6,288 nucleotides of DNA, taken from contig JADGRS010000197.1 of assembly GCA_017880705.1 (NCBI GenBank), positions 1 through 6,288 of the forward strand, written 5' to 3'. The notes beneath the pieces are model-generated. The model was not told the origin of the DNA, did no database searches, and saw nothing but the letters and a program-made list of their open reading frames with translations. This DNA is from Burkholderiales bacterium. Its GTDB lineage: Bacteria; Pseudomonadota; Gammaproteobacteria; Burkholderiales; Usitatibacteraceae. Below are positions 1-6,288 of this stretch, one piece after another (the first letter of the stretch is position 1; each line of letters opens with the position of its first letter). The translations under genes were made by a program, and so were the position numbers.

Positions 1-203
1 GACATGTCGGCCGGGTGGTAGTCCACCTTGACCTTGCAGTCCTTCTCCAGGCGGCTTCTCAGCGCCTCGATGGCCGCCTTGTCGCCGAAGCCGTTCAGCA
101 TCACGTTCGCGCCCTCGCGCGCGAAGAGCTCGGCGATCCCCTGGCCGATGCCGCTCGTCGAACCGGTGATCACGGCGCATTTACCTTTGAGCGATTCGGC
201 CAT
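1..203 (-). CDS. bdhA: D-3-hydroxybutyrate dehydrogenase, N-terminal part (SDR family), cut by the window edge
   Basis: Only the first 67 residues are present; the 3' end lies beyond base 1. The protein begins MAESLKGKCAVITGSTSGIG, a short-chain dehydrogenase Rossmann start with the nucleotide-binding motif TGSTSGIG at residues 13-20. It continues with GANVMLNGFGD at residues 31-41. That LNGFGD segment after beta-strand 2 is typical of bacterial NAD-dependent D-3-hydroxybutyrate dehydrogenases, which interconvert 3-hydroxybutyrate and acetoacetate in the cytoplasm during polyhydroxybutyrate or ketone-body use. The catalytic Ser/Tyr/Lys residues would lie outside the window, so activity cannot be checked here. 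The ATG at 203 is chosen because the protein aligns from its first residues with the family and because purine-rich AGAGGG and AAGGA sequences sit just upstream. The gene starts 14 bases after the acetyltransferase stop, so it is probably the third gene of the ppsA operon. A different SDR substrate remains possible. Confidence 0.8.
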   Translation of the reverse strand, partial: MAESLKGKCAVITGSTSGIGQGIAELFAREGANVMLNGFGDKAAIEALRSRLEKDCKVKVDYHPADM

Positions 204-217
204 TCCTTTTCCCTCTT

Positions 218-706
218 CTATTCGTGTCCGGCCTTCCGGCCAGGGGTTTCCACCATCCCGGGCGCCGGGCGCAGCATTTCGATGTGCGGGATTCCGTCCT
301 CGATATATGGCTCGGAGGCCGTGGCGAACCCGAAATCCAGGTAGAAGCGCTCGAGCCGGTGCTGCGCGCCGATGCGTATCGGTCTCCCCGGCCAGAGTGT
401 ATCCGCTCTGCGCAGCGCTTCGGCCATGAGCTCCCGGCCGCACCCCGTGCCGCGCAGCGAAGGCAGCGTCACGACGCGTCCGATCGAAGGCTCGGCGAAC
501 TTGATTCCCGCGGGGATCATGCGGCAGTAGGCGACCAGCACGTCGCCGCGCCTGCCGAGCAGATGCCACGCATCGGGATCGACGCCGTCCACGTCCTGGA
601 ACGGGCAGTCCTGCTCGACCACGAAGACCTCGGCGCGCAACTGCAGGAGGTCGTGGACTTCGCGCGGCGTGAGCTCGTCGAAGTGAGCGAATCGCCAGCG
701 GATCAC
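218..706 (-). CDS. elaA: ElaA-family GNAT N-acetyltransferase
   Basis: This encodes 162 residues from a GTG start at 706, close to the usual length of about 150 for ElaA. ElaA-like features are visible in order: [18 protein letters not shown] near residues 24-41, the acetyl-CoA pyrophosphate loop LRGTGCG (R85, G86, G88, G90) in the pattern R-x-x-G-x-G, IGAQH at 112-116, FYLDFGF at 121-127 and EDGIPHIEM at 136-144. The family is predicted to transfer acetyl from acetyl-CoA to an amine; the natural substrate of ElaA is not well established. The frame is open further upstream with an ATG at 748 (176 residues, preceded by GGTGGTGGAG). The GTG is preferred because ElaA proteins start at the equivalent of VIRW and because it gives a GTGA overlap with the ppsA stop, suggesting translational coupling. 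Little Shine-Dalgarno sequence precedes the GTG, so the start is not certain. The family call is firm; the cellular role is not. Confidence 0.88.
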   Translation of the reverse strand: MIRWRFAHFDELTPREVHDLLQLRAEVFVVEQDCPFQDVDGVDPDAWHLLGRRGDVLVAYCRMIPAGIKFAEPSIGRVVTLPSLRGTGCGRELMAEALRRADTLWPGRPIRIGAQHRLERFYLDFGFATASEPYIEDGIPHIEMLRPAPGMVETPGRKAGHE

Positions 707-3093
707 GCCGTCGCTTTGGGCGCGGCCGCTTTCGCGAGGTGCAGCCATGTCTCCACCACCGTATCGGGATTCAGCGACATCGATTCGATGCCTTCGGCCA
801 TGAGCCACTCGGCGAGGTCGGGATAGTCGCTCGGGCCCTGGCCGCAGATGCCGACGTACTTCCCGGCCTTCCTGCACGCCTGGATCGCGAGGTGCAGCAT
901 GCGCTTCACCGCCGGATCGCGCTCGTCGAAGGCCTCCATCACGAGGCCCGAGTCGCGGTCGAGGGCGAGGGTCAGCTGCGTCATGTCGTTGGAGCCGATC
1001 GAGAAGCCGTCGAAGTGCTTGAGGAACTCGTCGGCGAGGATCGCGTTGGACGGGATCTCGCACATCATCACGACGCGCAGGCCGTTCTTGCCGCGCTCGA
1101 GCCCGTACTCCTTCATGATCGCGAGGACCTGCTCGCCCTCCTTCACGGTGCGCACGAACGGCACCATGAGCTCGACGTTGGTGAGGCCCATGGTGTCGCG
1201 CACCTTGCGCATCGCCTCGCACTCGAGCTTGAAGCAATCGCGGAACGAGCTCGCGATGTAGCGCGAGGCGCCGCGGAAGCCGAGCATCGGGTTTTCCTCG
1301 TGGGGCTCGTAGCGCGCCCCGCCGACGAGGTTGCGGTACTCGTTCGACTTGAAGTCCGACAGCCGCACGATCACCTTCTTCGGCCAGAAAGCCGCCGCAA
1401 TGGTGGCGACGCCTTCCGCGATCTTGTCCACGTAGAAGCGCACCGGGTTCTCGTAGCCGCGCGCCTGCTTCGCGACCTGCGCCTTGAGCTCCGCCGGGAG
1501 CGTGGCGTATTCGAGGCACGCCTTCGGATGGATGCCGATCGTGTTGGAGATGATGAATTCCAGCCGCGCGAGGCCCACGCCCTCGTTGGGCAGCTGGCAG
1601 AAATCGAACGCGAGCTGCGGGTTGCCGACGTTCATCGCGATCTTCACCGGGATCGGCGGCATGCGCGCGAGCTCGACCTCGATCGCCTCGAACTCCATCT
1701 TGCCGTCGTAGATGTAGCCCGTGTCGCCCTCGGCGCAAGAGACGGTCACCTCGGCGCCTTCCTTCAGCGTCTCGGTCGCGTCCTCGCAGCCCACGACCGC
1801 CGGCACTCCGAGCTCTCGCGCGATGATCGCGGCATGGCAGGTCCTGCCGCCGCGGTTGGTCGCGATCGCGGAAGCGCGCTTCATCACCGGCTCCCAGTTG
1901 GGATCGGTCATGTCGGTGACGAGGACGTCGCCCGGCTGCACGCGCGCGATCTGCGAGACGTCGGTCACGATGCGCACGCGCCCCTGCCCGATCTTCGATC
2001 CGATCGCGCGGCCCGACGAGAGCACTTCGCCGCGCTTGCCGATGCGATAGCGCGTGAGCGTGTCCTTGCGCTTCTCCTGGCTCTTCACGGTCTCGGGACG
2101 CGCCTGGAGGATGTAGAGCTTGCCGTCCTCGCCGTCGCGCCCCCACTCGATGTCCATGGGGCGGCCGTAGTGCTTCTCGATCGAGAGCGCGTAGCGCGCG
2201 AGCTCCTCGACCTCGGCATCGGAGAGCGAGAAGCGGTCGCGGTCCGCCTGCGGCACCTCGACCTCGGTCACGGATTTCCCCGCCTGCGCCGCGGGGTCGA
2301 AGATGAGCTTGATCGCCTTGGTGCCGAGGCTTCGCCTGAGGATCGCGGGCTTGCCGTTGAAGAGGCAGAGCTTGGAGACGTAGAACTCGTCCGGATTCAC
2401 CGCGCCCTGCACCACCGTCTCGCCGAGCCCGTAGCTCGCGGTGATGAAGACCACCTCGCGGAAGCCCGATTCCGTGTCCAGGGTGAACATCACGCCCGCG
2501 GTCCCGAGATCGCTCCTCACCATGCGCTGCACGCCGGCGGAGATCGCGATCTGCCCATGGGAGTAACCCTTGTGCACGCGATAGGCGATGGCGCGATCGT
2601 TGTAGAGCGATGCGTACACGCGGCGCACGGCCTCCAGCACGTTCTCGACGCCGCGAATGTTGAGATAAGTCTCCTGCTGTCCCGCGAAGGACGCGTCGGG
2701 AAGGTCCTCGGCGGTCGCCGAGGAGCGCACCGCGAACGAGGCGTTGGGCGCTCCCGCCGAAACCCGCGCGTAGTCGTCGCGGATCTGCTTCTCGAGCTCC
2801 GGCTGCAGCGCGCCCTTCTCGACGAGCGCACGGATCTGCATGCCCGCGCCGGCGAGGGAGGCCATGTTCTCGACGTCCACCTTCGCCAGCATCGCGTCGA
2901 TCGCGGGGGCGAGCTTGTTGTGGGCGAGGAAATCGTTGAACGCCTCGGCGGTCGTGGCGAATCCCCCGGGCACCCGCACCCCCCTCGCCGCGAGCTGGCT
3001 GATGAGCTCCCCGAGGGAGGCGTTCTTGCCGCCCACCCGGGGAACGTCGGTCATGCGGAGCGTTTCGAGGGGGAGGACGTAGCGGTTCGCCAT
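703..3093 (-). CDS. ppsA: Phosphoenolpyruvate synthase (pyruvate, water dikinase)
   Basis: This is a complete 796-residue protein, close to the ~792 residues of E. coli PpsA and similar along its whole length. It converts pyruvate, ATP and water to phosphoenolpyruvate, AMP and phosphate, the entry step of gluconeogenesis from pyruvate. The N-terminal ATP-binding domain (about 15-345) carries [10 protein letters not shown] at 20-29 and [22 protein letters not shown] at 121-142. The central swivelling phosphohistidine domain has [15 protein letters not shown] at 415-429, with catalytic His420 and, two residues before it, Thr418, the position targeted by PpsR. The C-terminal PEP/pyruvate TIM-barrel (about 485-790) has MMCEIPSNA at 676-684, GSNDMTQL at 700-707 and GICGQGPSD at 748-756 with the conserved Cys750. 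The ATG at 3093 is chosen because [17 protein letters not shown] fits the family N-terminus. A TTG at 3135 would overlap the likely -10 box. No clear Shine-Dalgarno precedes the ATG. It is the first gene of a leftward unit and diverges from ppsR. Confidence 0.97.
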   Translation of the reverse strand: MANRYVLPLETLRMTDVPRVGGKNASLGELISQLAARGVRVPGGFATTAEAFNDFLAHNKLAPAIDAMLAKVDVENMASLAGAGMQIRALVEKGALQPELEKQIRDDYARVSAGAPNASFAVRSSATAEDLPDASFAGQQETYLNIRGVENVLEAVRRVYASLYNDRAIAYRVHKGYSHGQIAISAGVQRMVRSDLGTAGVMFTLDTESGFREVVFITASYGLGETVVQGAVNPDEFYVSKLCLFNGKPAILRRSLGTKAIKLIFDPAAQAGKSVTEVEVPQADRDRFSLSDAEVEELARYALSIEKHYGRPMDIEWGRDGEDGKLYILQARPETVKSQEKRKDTLTRYRIGKRGEVLSSGRAIGSKIGQGRVRIVTDVSQIARVQPGDVLVTDMTDPNWEPVMKRASAIATNRGGRTCHAAIIARELGVPAVVGCEDATETLKEGAEVTVSCAEGDTGYIYDGKMEFEAIEVELARMPPIPVKIAMNVGNPQLAFDFCQLPNEGVGLARLEFIISNTIGIHPKACLEYATLPAELKAQVAKQARGYENPVRFYVDKIAEGVATIAAAFWPKKVIVRLSDFKSNEYRNLVGGARYEPHEENPMLGFRGASRYIASSFRDCFKLECEAMRKVRDTMGLTNVELMVPFVRTVKEGEQVLAIMKEYGLERGKNGLRVVMMCEIPSNAILADEFLKHFDGFSIGSNDMTQLTLALDRDSGLVMEAFDERDPAVKRMLHLAIQACRKAGKYVGICGQGPSDYPDLAEWLMAEGIESMSLNPDTVVETWLHLAKAAAPKATA

Positions 3094-3096
3094 GGA

Positions 3097-3106
3097 GAAT
3101 CGATTC
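3097..3106. other. Perfect 10-bp palindrome GAATCGATTC in the ppsA leader
   Basis: GAATCGATTC is fully self-complementary and ends three bases before the ppsA start codon, where a ribosome-binding site would be expected. It could be an operator half-site or a small leader structure, but a 10-bp palindrome can also arise by chance. No regulator is identifiable from this sequence. Confidence 0.3.
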
Positions 3107-3134
3107 GGATGTGGCAAGCTGGAGGGAATTTGCA

Positions 3135-3142
3135 ATTATAAC
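3135..3142. promoter_or_regulatory. Overlapping divergent -10-like sequences between ppsA and ppsR
   Basis: The 74 bases between the two start codons contain a single AT-rich core. Read on the minus strand, bases 3140-3135 are a perfect TATAAT, which would give a ppsA transcript starting near 3128 with a leader of about 35 bases. Read on the plus strand, bases 3137-3142 are TATAAC, about 26 bases before the ppsR ATG. The two boxes overlap, so RNA polymerase could occupy only one direction at a time. I could not find a convincing -35 hexamer at normal spacing for either direction, so an activator may be needed or the true promoter may differ. Neither gene has an obvious Shine-Dalgarno sequence. 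Confidence 0.45.
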
Positions 3143-3167
3143 GAACGGTTGGCTCCCTACTGCGCCC

Positions 3168-3992
3168 ATGTCCCAGCGAAAACGCGTCTTCTTCGTCTCC
3201 GACCGAACCGGCATCACCGTGGAAGCGCTCGGCTCGTCCCTCCTCACCCAGTTCGCCGACGTGGATTTCGACCGGCTGACGCTCCCCTTCATCGATTCCG
3301 TGGACAAGGCGCGCGAGGTCGTGGCGCAGGTGAACGCGGCGCTGCGCGAGTCGGGGCAGCGCCCCCTCGTCTTCAGCTCGATCGTGGACGACGCGGTGCG
3401 CACCGAGATCAACAAGGCCGACGGGCTGGTGCTCGACGTCTTCGAGCGCTTCATCGTCCCCCTCGAGAACGAGCTCGGCACCAAGTCGACGCATGCCGTG
3501 GGCAAGTCCCACAGCGTCTCCGACGTGAAGGACTACAACCATCGCATCGAGGCGATCAACTACACGCTCTCCCATGACGATGGCGTGACGCACCGCGGGC
3601 TCGCGGAAGCGGACATCGTGCTGGTGGGCGTGTCCAGGAGCGGCAAGACGCCCACCTGCCTCTACCTCGCCATGCAGTTCGGCATCAAGGCCGCGAACTA
3701 TCCGCTGATTCCCGAGGATCTCGAGGCCAATCGCCTTCCGCCCTCGCTCCTGCCCCTGAAGGAGAAGGTCTGGGGCCTGTCGATCTCGCCCGAGCGCCTG
3801 CACCACATCCGCACCGAGCGGCGCCCCGATTCGACCTACGCCGCCCTCGATAACTGCCGCTACGAAGTCGCCGCTGCCGAAAAGCTCATGCGCCAGGCCG
3901 GGATCCCTTTCATGGACTCGACCACGAAATCCATCGAGGAGATCGCCACCCACATGCTCCACGAGGCGCACCTCGTAAGACGTGTGTACTAG
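3168..3992 (+). CDS. ppsR: PEP synthase regulatory protein (bifunctional kinase/pyrophosphorylase, DUF299)
   Basis: This is a complete protein of 274 residues, close to E. coli PpsR (277). The family regulates PEP synthase in the cytoplasm. It uses ADP to phosphorylate the threonine two residues before the catalytic histidine when that histidine is phosphorylated, inactivating the enzyme, and it removes the phosphate with inorganic phosphate, releasing pyrophosphate. Family features are visible: the N-terminal RVFFVSDRTGITVEALG at 6-22, LSHDDG at 134-139, the P-loop GVSRSGKT at 154-161 followed by PTCLYLAMQFGIKAANYPL, the ISPERL/IRTERR segment at 206-219, and the C-terminal STTKSIEEIA with a final RRVY. 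The ATG at 3168 is chosen because MSQRKRVFFVSD matches the family start. An in-frame GTG at 3111 would add 19 unmatched residues and overlap the ppsA start. Divergent pairing with ppsA, whose product keeps the target Thr418 and His420, supports a direct partnership. Confidence 0.96.
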   Translation: MSQRKRVFFVSDRTGITVEALGSSLLTQFADVDFDRLTLPFIDSVDKAREVVAQVNAALRESGQRPLVFSSIVDDAVRTEINKADGLVLDVFERFIVPLENELGTKSTHAVGKSHSVSDVKDYNHRIEAINYTLSHDDGVTHRGLAEADIVLVGVSRSGKTPTCLYLAMQFGIKAANYPLIPEDLEANRLPPSLLPLKEKVWGLSISPERLHHIRTERRPDSTYAALDNCRYEVAAAEKLMRQAGIPFMDSTTKSIEEIATHMLHEAHLVRRVY

Positions 3993-4073
3993 GAAATTGG
4001 TGTCAGGTACGCATTTCGCCCGCGCCGGCTTGCCGGTGCTCACCGCCGAAATGTGTACCTGACACCAATTTCC
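3992..4073. repeat. 82-bp inverted-repeat element (MITE- or REP/BIME-like) at the ppsR stop codon
   Basis: The left arm at 3992-4018 and the right arm at 4047-4073 are inverted copies of each other over 27 bases with one mismatch (G4011 opposite T4054). The outer 19 bases, ggaaattggtgtcaggtac, match perfectly. The 28-base centre is GC-rich and has its own perfect 5-bp hairpin, CCGGC-TT-GCCGG at 4025-4036, extendable to 8 pairs with one G-U in RNA. The left arm begins with the last base of the ppsR TAG codon. No target-site duplication and no ORF of its own are visible. Near-perfect long arms suggest a small non-autonomous mobile element or a repeat mobilised by a REP-associated tyrosine transposase. 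From memory, motifs of the type GGTGTCAGGTAC recur in proteobacterial genomes, but this window has only one copy. It could also act as a transcript-ending or mRNA-stabilising hairpin, but no T-run follows, so a classical intrinsic terminator is not supported. Confidence 0.75.
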
Positions 4074-4096
4074 GATTTCCGCATTTCAAACGCCCG

Positions 4097-4124
4097 TTTT
4101 AATTTTCCGGCGCCGGTTTATACT
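4097..4124 (+). promoter_or_regulatory. Candidate promoter of the autotransporter esterase gene
   Basis: TATACT at 4119-4124 is a five-of-six match to a sigma-70 -10 box. The best partner upstream is the poor TTTTAA at 4097-4102, with a 16-base spacer. The spacer contains a perfect palindrome, CCGGCGCCGG at 4107-4116, which could bind a regulator or merely reflect GC bias. Transcription would start near 4131, giving a leader of about 33 bases. The weak -35 keeps this tentative. The site lies just downstream of the inverted-repeat element. Confidence 0.4.
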
Positions 4125-4151
4125 TCCTCCCACAAGAAATTCAACCTGCTC

Positions 4152-4158
4152 GGAGGAG
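4152..4158 (+). promoter_or_regulatory. Strong ribosome-binding site that sets the autotransporter start
   Basis: GGAGGAG lies five bases before the ATG at 4164, a near-ideal Shine-Dalgarno. It decides between ATG 4164, the ATG two codons later at 4170, and the open frame that extends back to 4053 through the inverted repeat. The resulting N-terminus is a textbook signal peptide, which agrees with this choice. Confidence 0.85.
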
Positions 4159-4163
4159 TCACC

Positions 4164-6062
4164 ATGAAGATGAAAAAACGCGTCCTGCCCACCCTCTTGC
4201 TCTCGCTTTTCGCCGGGACGATGGCCGCGCCGGCGAGCGCGCAGCTGGCGCATTTCAGCAACGTGTACGCATTCGGCGACAGCCTCTCCGACGCGGGCTA
4301 CTACCGCCCGTTCCTCGCGAGCCTGGGCCTTCCCGCCTCGGTCGTCTCGCAGCTCGGGCGCTTCACCACCAACCCCGGGCCGGTGTTCTCCGAGTCGATC
4401 TCGACCTTCTACGGCGTCACGCCCGGTCCCAGCAATGCGGCCAACGGCAACATCTTCGCGCAGGGCGGCGCGCGCGTGTCGGATCCCTCGCCCCTCACGC
4501 CTCCGGGCGCGGCGCAGCGCCCGGTGAGCACGCAGATCAACGAATACCTGGCGCGCGGCAACGGAGCCGCCGATCCGAACGCGCTCTATTCCGTGTGGGC
4601 CGGCGCGAACGACATCTTCGTGAACCTCGGCATCTTCCAGGCCGGCGGAATCACCCAGGCGCAGCTGCAGACCAACGTGCTCGCCGCCGCGACTTCCGAG
4701 ATCGGACAGATCGGACGCCTGCAGGCCGCGGGTGCGCGCTACATCCTCGTGTTCGGATTGCCGAACATCGGCGGCACCCCGCAGTTCGCCGCGGCCGGCG
4801 CCGCGACGCAGGGCGCGGTCACCGCGCTCTCCGCGGGCTACAACACGACGCTCTTCACGGGGCTTGCGACCGCCGGCATCCGCGTGATCCCCGTCGACAG
4901 CTACAGCCTGCTGAACGAGGTCGCCGCCAGTCCCGCGACGTACGGATTCACCAACATCACGACCCCTGCATGCGGCGCCTTCCCGCCGATCACGACGGCA
5001 ACGACCATCAGCGCGCAGTTCTGCCTCGTGGGAACGAACGTCGTGCCCGGCGGGCAGAACACTTACCTTTTCGCCGACGGAGTGCATCCGACCACCGCGG
5101 CGCAGGCCATCATCGCCCAGTTCGCCGAGGCGCTCATCGAGGGACCCACCGCGTACTCGATCCTCCCGGAAGCGGCGCTGCACACCCGCGACGGCCACGT
5201 CCGCACCATCAACGACGGGCTCGCCAGCGGCGCCCAGGCGGACATCGGCAAGTTCACCGTGTTCGCCGCGGGCGATCACGGCAGCTTCGACTTCGATCCG
5301 GGCATGAAGAGCACGAACCGCTCCGGCAGCATCGGCGCGACGGTGCGCGTCTCCGAGGCGGTGACGCTCGGCGCCGCCGTGGGCAAGACCACCAGCGACG
5401 GCCACCTCGGCGACAACATGGGCGGCTATCACAGCAGCGAGACCGTGGCGTCGGCGTTCGGCTCGATGCAGTGGGGCAACTTCTATGGCACGGCGATCGT
5501 GTCGATCGCGAACATCTCGTTCACGGACGTGAGCCGCAACATCGTGCTCGGGCCGGCGGTGCGCACGGCAACCGCGCGTCCCGAGGGCTCGAACGCGTCG
5601 GCCTTCGTGACGCTCGGCTACGACTTCCCGATCGGCAACGTGCGCGTCGGGCCGCTGGTCTCGATCAACTCGCAGAACGTGGACATCAACGCGTTCGACG
5701 AGGATGGCGCGGGCTCGGCGAACCTGCACATCGGCGCGCAGTCGCGCCGCTCCGAAATCTGGAGCGCGGGCGTGCGCGCGTCGATCGCGATGGGCCCGTG
5801 GACGCCGTGGCTGCGCATCACCGCCGACAAGGAACGCAAGGACGATGCGCGCTTCGTGACCGCCTCGCCCCTGTCGCTCGCCTCGGGGAACAGCTACGAC
5901 CTCCCGGCGGTGTCCAGCGACTCGAGCTTCATCACGGGAATGATCGGCATCCGCGGCACCATCATGGAGAGGGTCGGCGTGAGCTTGTCGTACTACAAGG
6001 TCTCGCAGCGCCAGGGGATCAAGGATGACGGCGTGAGCGGCATGCTGTCCTACCGGTTCTGA
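4164..6062 (+). CDS. EstA-like autotransporter: GDSL/SGNH esterase passenger with C-terminal beta-barrel
   Basis: This encodes 632 residues, close to Pseudomonas EstA (about 646). A signal peptide (MKMKKR followed by a hydrophobic stretch) ends at ASA-Q, with cleavage likely after residue 26. The SGNH hydrolase passenger spans about 30-325 with all blocks present: FGDSLSDAG at 37-45 with nucleophile Ser40, FAQGGARV with the block-II glycine near 101-102, WAGAND at 145-150 with Asn149, and FADGVHP at 303-309 with Asp305 and His308 completing the triad. Two cysteines, 270 and 287, could form a disulphide in the exported enzyme. After a linker, about 345-632 shows alternating beta-strand sequence of an autotransporter barrel and ends in SYRF, the terminal aromatic residue used for outer-membrane insertion. 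The protein should be exported by Sec, inserted by the BAM machinery and hold an ester- or lipid-hydrolysing domain at the cell surface. The natural substrate is unknown. The stop overlaps the next gene. Confidence 0.93.
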   Translation: MKMKKRVLPTLLLSLFAGTMAAPASAQLAHFSNVYAFGDSLSDAGYYRPFLASLGLPASVVSQLGRFTTNPGPVFSESISTFYGVTPGPSNAANGNIFAQGGARVSDPSPLTPPGAAQRPVSTQINEYLARGNGAADPNALYSVWAGANDIFVNLGIFQAGGITQAQLQTNVLAAATSEIGQIGRLQAAGARYILVFGLPNIGGTPQFAAAGAATQGAVTALSAGYNTTLFTGLATAGIRVIPVDSYSLLNEVAASPATYGFTNITTPACGAFPPITTATTISAQFCLVGTNVVPGGQNTYLFADGVHPTTAAQAIIAQFAEALIEGPTAYSILPEAALHTRDGHVRTINDGLASGAQADIGKFTVFAAGDHGSFDFDPGMKSTNRSGSIGATVRVSEAVTLGAAVGKTTSDGHLGDNMGGYHSSETVASAFGSMQWGNFYGTAIVSIANISFTDVSRNIVLGPAVRTATARPEGSNASAFVTLGYDFPIGNVRVGPLVSINSQNVDINAFDEDGAGSANLHIGAQSRRSEIWSAGVRASIAMGPWTPWLRITADKERKDDARFVTASPLSLASGNSYDLPAVSSDSSFITGMIGIRGTIMERVGVSLSYYKVSQRQGIKDDGVSGMLSYRF

Positions 6063-6288
6063 AGCGCGTCTACACCGCGTCCAACCTGCCGGAGGCGCAC
6101 CTCCTCGCAGATCTCCTCGCAGCCCGGGGCATTCGCGCCAGGATCTTCAACGCGAATGCCTCGAGCCTCGCGGGGGAGCTCCCGATCGACTTCTCGCTCC
6201 CGCAGTTGTGGGTCGAGGAGCCCGACGACGCGCCCCGCGCGCGCTCGGTGATCGACGAATTCCTGCGCTCGAGCAGCACGGGTCCGGC
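6059..6288 (+). CDS. DUF2007 family protein (putative prokaryotic signal-transducing protein), cut by the window edge
   Basis: Seventy-six residues are visible and the 3' end is missing. Read from the CTG at 6059 as Met, the protein starts MKRVYTASNLPEAHLLADLL and continues with ARGIRARIFN, ELPIDFSLPQLWVEEPDDAPRARSVIDEFL. This is the usual compact layout of DUF2007: a first strand with a -Y-x-A-x-x-x-x-EA-x-LL helix, a second strand around residues 25-31, and a final strand LWVEEPD followed by an ARxxIDEF helix. The domain is small and cytosolic and its function is not established. Nothing in frame between the upstream stop at 6026 and the conserved region is ATG, GTG or TTG. CTG, overlapping the autotransporter TGA as CTGA, is therefore the only start consistent with the family. 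No Shine-Dalgarno is seen, so translation probably relies on coupling to the upstream gene. The family call is good; the start is inferred. Confidence 0.8.
   Translation, partial: MKRVYTASNLPEAHLLADLLAARGIRARIFNANASSLAGELPIDFSLPQLWVEEPDDAPRARSVIDEFLRSSSTGP

Noticed and set aside
739..3141. An 800-codon plus-strand open frame antisense to ppsA
   Set aside because: It is the mirror phase of ppsA, rich in Arg, His, Leu and Asp without any domain pattern. ppsA itself is full length and matches its family throughout.
218..3505. A 1095-codon open frame on the minus strand running through ppsR, ppsA and the acetyltransferase
   Set aside because: Only its last ~160 codons are a recognisable protein (the acetyltransferase). 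The rest is an arginine/alanine-rich out-of-phase reading of ppsA and the antisense of ppsR, as expected where G/C-rich third positions remove stop codons.
3051..4043. A 330-codon minus-strand open frame antisense to ppsR
   Set aside because: It is the reverse-phase shadow of ppsR, would also overlap the ppsA start, and shows no family features.
3992..4090. The inverted repeat as a classical rho-independent terminator
   Set aside because: The stem is strong, but neither side is followed by a run of T; the downstream sequence is tttccgatttcc. The arms are also far longer than a usual terminator stem.
4053..4163. N-terminal extension of the esterase to 4053
   Set aside because: The extension is encoded by the right arm of the inverted repeat and the promoter region, and it would bury the signal peptide. 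The ATG at 4164 has an excellent Shine-Dalgarno.
4086..5729. A 547-codon minus-strand open frame antisense to the esterase
   Set aside because: Low-complexity Arg/Ala/Val/Gly composition, no recognisable motif, and full overlap with an intact gene that has a signal peptide, catalytic blocks and a barrel.
6070..6279. A 69-codon minus-strand open frame at the right edge
   Set aside because: It is the antisense of the DUF2007 reading frame, which matches a known family.

Overview
The window reads as GC-rich proteobacterial chromosome, most likely betaproteobacterial. This is inferred from the gene content (divergent ppsA/ppsR, a 3-hydroxybutyrate dehydrogenase, an EstA-type autotransporter, a DUF2007 protein) and the strongly G/C-biased third codon positions, which keep long spurious antisense frames open. 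Six protein-coding genes cover nearly all of the sequence. The genes at both ends are cut by the window edge. I see no tRNA, rRNA, CRISPR array, phage gene or transposase gene.

Left half, minus strand (1-3093): a compact three-gene unit read leftwards. It holds ppsA (phosphoenolpyruvate synthase), an ElaA-family GNAT acetyltransferase whose best start is a GTG overlapping the ppsA stop by four bases (GTGA), and the 5' part of a D-3-hydroxybutyrate dehydrogenase gene starting 14 bases after the acetyltransferase. The unit joins the step from pyruvate to PEP with an enzyme of polyhydroxybutyrate/ketone-body use. Both would be useful when a cell lives on stored or C2-C4 carbon.

Centre (3094-3992): a 74-base divergent region with back-to-back AT-rich -10-like sequences, then ppsR on the plus strand. 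PpsR is the bifunctional kinase/pyrophosphorylase that switches PEP synthase off and on. Its target threonine and the catalytic histidine are both present in the ppsA product, so the pair looks functional.

Right part (3993-6288): directly at the ppsR stop codon lies an ~82-bp element with 27-bp, almost perfect inverted repeats and a GC-rich, self-complementary centre. It resembles a MITE or a REP/BIME-type repeat. A promoter-like sequence and a strong Shine-Dalgarno site follow. They precede a complete 632-residue autotransporter with a signal peptide, a GDSL/SGNH esterase passenger and a C-terminal beta-barrel ending in Phe. Its stop codon overlaps the start of a small DUF2007 protein whose only plausible start codon is CTG (CTGA overlap). 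That gene runs off the right edge.

The window looks like ordinary core metabolism plus a surface esterase. I found no convincing new multi-gene system. The points most worth a second look are the inverted-repeat element, the CTG-initiated overlapping DUF2007 gene, and the ppsA-acetyltransferase-bdhA arrangement.
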